Positions 5,115-6,320 of a stretch of DNA of 6,320 nt are shown in pieces. Below the pieces are notes generated by a model. The model was not told the DNA's origin. It saw nothing but the letters and a program-made list of their open reading frames with translations, and ran no database searches. Source of the DNA: Clostridia bacterium (GTDB lineage Bacteria; Bacillota; Clostridia; Oscillospirales; Acutalibacteraceae); contig CAAFXQ010000025.1 in assembly GCA_900767015.1 (NCBI GenBank), positions 1-6,320 of the forward strand. Reading direction: 5' to 3'. The position numbers were made by a program, and so were the translations under genes. Position 1 is the stretch's first letter; every line of letters starts with the position of its first letter.

Positions 5115-5857
5115 TATGCTTCGCCCTCCTCGTCCTTATAGATACCCGGCTTAAAGTACGGGATTGTGTTCGTGTTCATGTATTCAAGCGTCTGAAGCGG
5201 CGCCATGCCCCAGTTCGTCGGGCAGTTCGTCAAAAGCTCAATAAACGTAAAGCCCTTTCCGGCAAGCTGAAGCTCAAAAGCTTTTTTAATGCCTTTCTTT
5301 GCGTCCGCAACGCCTTTCGGGGAGTTAAGCGCATATCTTGCAATAAAGACAGGCGCCTTTAAGACGGAGAGCAGCTCGCACATCTGAAGCGGATAGCCCG
5401 TTGTCTTCGGGTCACGTCCGTAGATGGTCGTGGTTGTCTTTTGTCCGATCAGCGTCGTCGGAGCCATCTGACCGCCGGTCATGCCGTAGGTCTGATTGTT
5501 GGCGAAAATAACGGTGAAGTTTTCGCCGCGGTTCGCCGCCGACATGATTTCGGCAAGTCCGATTGCAGCAAGGTCGCCGTCACCCTGATAGGTGAATACA
5601 AGGCGGTCGGGCAAGCTGCGCTTGAGTCCCGTTGCAACGGCGGGAGCCCGTCCGTGCGCCGCACCGATTACGTCGCCTGCCCAGGTATAAAGATTCAAGG
5701 CGGAACAACCGACGGAAACAACGTTGATTGCGTTATTCACCTGGTCAAGCTCGCCGATTACGTCGGCAACAAGTCTTGTTGCAAGTGCGTGCATACAGCC
5801 GGGGCAATAGCTTGTTGCCATCGGCATCAGTGATTTGGGTCTTTTATATTCCGGCAT
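5114..5857 (-). CDS. 2-oxoacid:ferredoxin oxidoreductase, beta (thiamine pyrophosphate-binding) subunit
   Basis: This is the TPP-binding catalytic chain of the complex, 247 residues long, as usual for separate beta subunits. YCPGCMHA (17-24) gives C18 and C21, which with C51 (VGCSALNLY) are candidate ligands of a proximal [4Fe-4S] cluster. HGRAPAVATGLKR (68-80) is the conserved substrate/TPP-side block. The TPP motif runs from GDGD (92-95) to NN (120-121), followed by TYGMTGGQMAPTT (123-135), a strong beta-subunit signature. The ATG at 5857 lies 2 bases after the alpha stop with GGAGGGAGAA upstream. This chain is much like those annotated 2-oxoglutarate or 2-oxoisovalerate ferredoxin oxidoreductase (korB/vorA). 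The exact substrate is uncertain, so no symbol is given. Confidence 0.93.
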   Translation of the reverse strand: MPEYKRPKSLMPMATSYCPGCMHALATRLVADVIGELDQVNNAINVVSVGCSALNLYTWAGDVIGAAHGRAPAVATGLKRSLPDRLVFTYQGDGDLAAIGLAEIMSAANRGENFTVIFANNQTYGMTGGQMAPTTLIGQKTTTTIYGRDPKTTGYPLQMCELLSVLKAPVFIARYALNSPKGVADAKKGIKKAFELQLAGKGFTFIELLTNCPTNWGMAPLQTLEYMNTNTIPYFKPGIYKDEEGEA

Positions 5858-5859
5858 GA

Positions 5860-6320
5860 TTATTCTCCCTCCTTGATAATTTCTTTGATTGCGCTAAGTA
5901 CACCTTCATCGTCAAGAAGCATACCGCCCGAGCGTCCGTATTCATATACCGGGCAGCGACCTTTGACCTGAAGCTCAATATCGTCACGCATCTGCGCAGG
6001 AATGGTCATTTCAATATCGATAATGCCCTTGACCTTGTCGTAGTCAAGACCGTCAAGGCTCATTTTCGGGAACGGATAAAGCGTAATCGGACGGATCATT
6101 CCGATTTTCACGCCCTCGGCCCGTAAGGTATTGACCGCTTCTTTGGCGACTCTTGCGGCAATTCCGTAAGCGACAACAACATATTCGGCGTCGTCAATCA
6201 GATGTTCTTCCACCTTGACGTCATTCATCTCCCAGCCTTTATAGGTCATGCCCTTGAATTTGTTGAGCATTTCAAGCGCAGGCTCGGGAAGAATCGGTGT
6301 AATCATGTGCGACTCCTCAC
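5860..6320 (-). CDS. vorB: 2-oxoacid:ferredoxin oxidoreductase, alpha subunit, C-terminal part (VorB-like, partial)
   Basis: This is the C-terminal portion of the alpha chain, which carries the pyrimidine-side TPP domain and the C-terminal domain of the complex. The frame is open past the ATG at 6306 to the window's right edge (codons for E-E-S-H precede it). Complete VorB-type chains are around 350 residues, so about 200 are missing; the ATG is probably internal even though GAGGAG lies just before it. EYVVVAYGIAARVAKEAVN and GVKIGMIRPITLYPFP are the characteristic VorB-type blocks of the C-terminal domain, and YEYGRSGGML lies near the end. The order alpha, beta, gamma, with spacing of +2 and -1 bases, indicates one operon. 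A ferredoxin-like delta subunit, often placed before alpha, would be outside the window. The symbol rests on resemblance to proteins annotated vorB; a KOR enzyme is the alternative. Confidence 0.85.
   Translation of the reverse strand, partial: EESHMITPILPEPALEMLNKFKGMTYKGWEMNDVKVEEHLIDDAEYVVVAYGIAARVAKEAVNTLRAEGVKIGMIRPITLYPFPKMSLDGLDYDKVKGIIDIEMTIPAQMRDDIELQVKGRCPVYEYGRSGGMLLDDEGVLSAIKEIIKEGE

Noticed and set aside
5441..5833. 130-residue open frame on the plus strand
   Set aside because: It is antisense to the beta subunit of the oxidoreductase, with no RBS or recognisable motif.
1..6320. A defence, mobile or secondary-metabolism system
   Set aside because: No integrase, transposase, toxin-antitoxin pair, nuclease/helicase combination, CRISPR repeats or direct repeats are visible; the genes are housekeeping, sporulation, transport and metabolism.

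Overview
The window looks like ordinary chromosome from an anaerobic, endospore-forming member of the Clostridia (Bacillota), probably a gut Oscillospiraceae/Ruminococcaceae-type organism. The evidence is a forespore sigma factor (SigG), a ferredoxin-dependent 2-oxoacid oxidoreductase operon, a FeoB-associated Cys-rich membrane protein, clear sigma-A-type promoters, AGGAGG-type ribosome binding sites and moderate GC content. There are no mobile elements, CRISPR arrays, rRNA or tRNA genes.

Layout from left to right. Plus strand: the 3' end of an unidentified gene overlaps idi (type I isopentenyl-diphosphate isomerase) by ATGA. After a 93-base gap comes sigG, which has a TTG start and a long leader hairpin that folds over its ribosome binding site. 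Minus strand: an 11-TM, LeuT/MhsT-like sodium:neurotransmitter symporter (NSS) family protein converges on sigG with a 4-base tail overlap. A divergent promoter region at 2862-3062 serves this transporter and a plus-strand metallo-beta-lactamase-fold hydrolase. The hydrolase ends at a terminator hairpin shared with a convergent 57-residue FeoB-associated membrane protein. That small gene has its own strong promoter and a GTTAGC-N4-GCTAAC palindrome at the expected transcription start. The remaining minus-strand block is an operon read right to left: the alpha subunit (VorB-like, running off the right edge), the beta (TPP) subunit and the gamma subunit of a 2-oxoacid:ferredoxin oxidoreductase, then a 73-residue unidentified protein and a terminator.

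The genes form several independent transcription units (isoprenoid/sporulation, amino acid transport, hydrolase, iron, 2-oxoacid oxidation) rather than one system. I do not see a convincing new multi-gene system. The items most worth a second look are small: the RBS-occluding hairpin on sigG, the likely metal-responsive operator on the FeoB-associated gene, and the conserved-looking helical small protein at the end of the oxidoreductase operon. About 93 bases (634-726), 201 bases (2862-3062) and 139 bases (4187-4325) are non-coding; their contents are listed as separate features.
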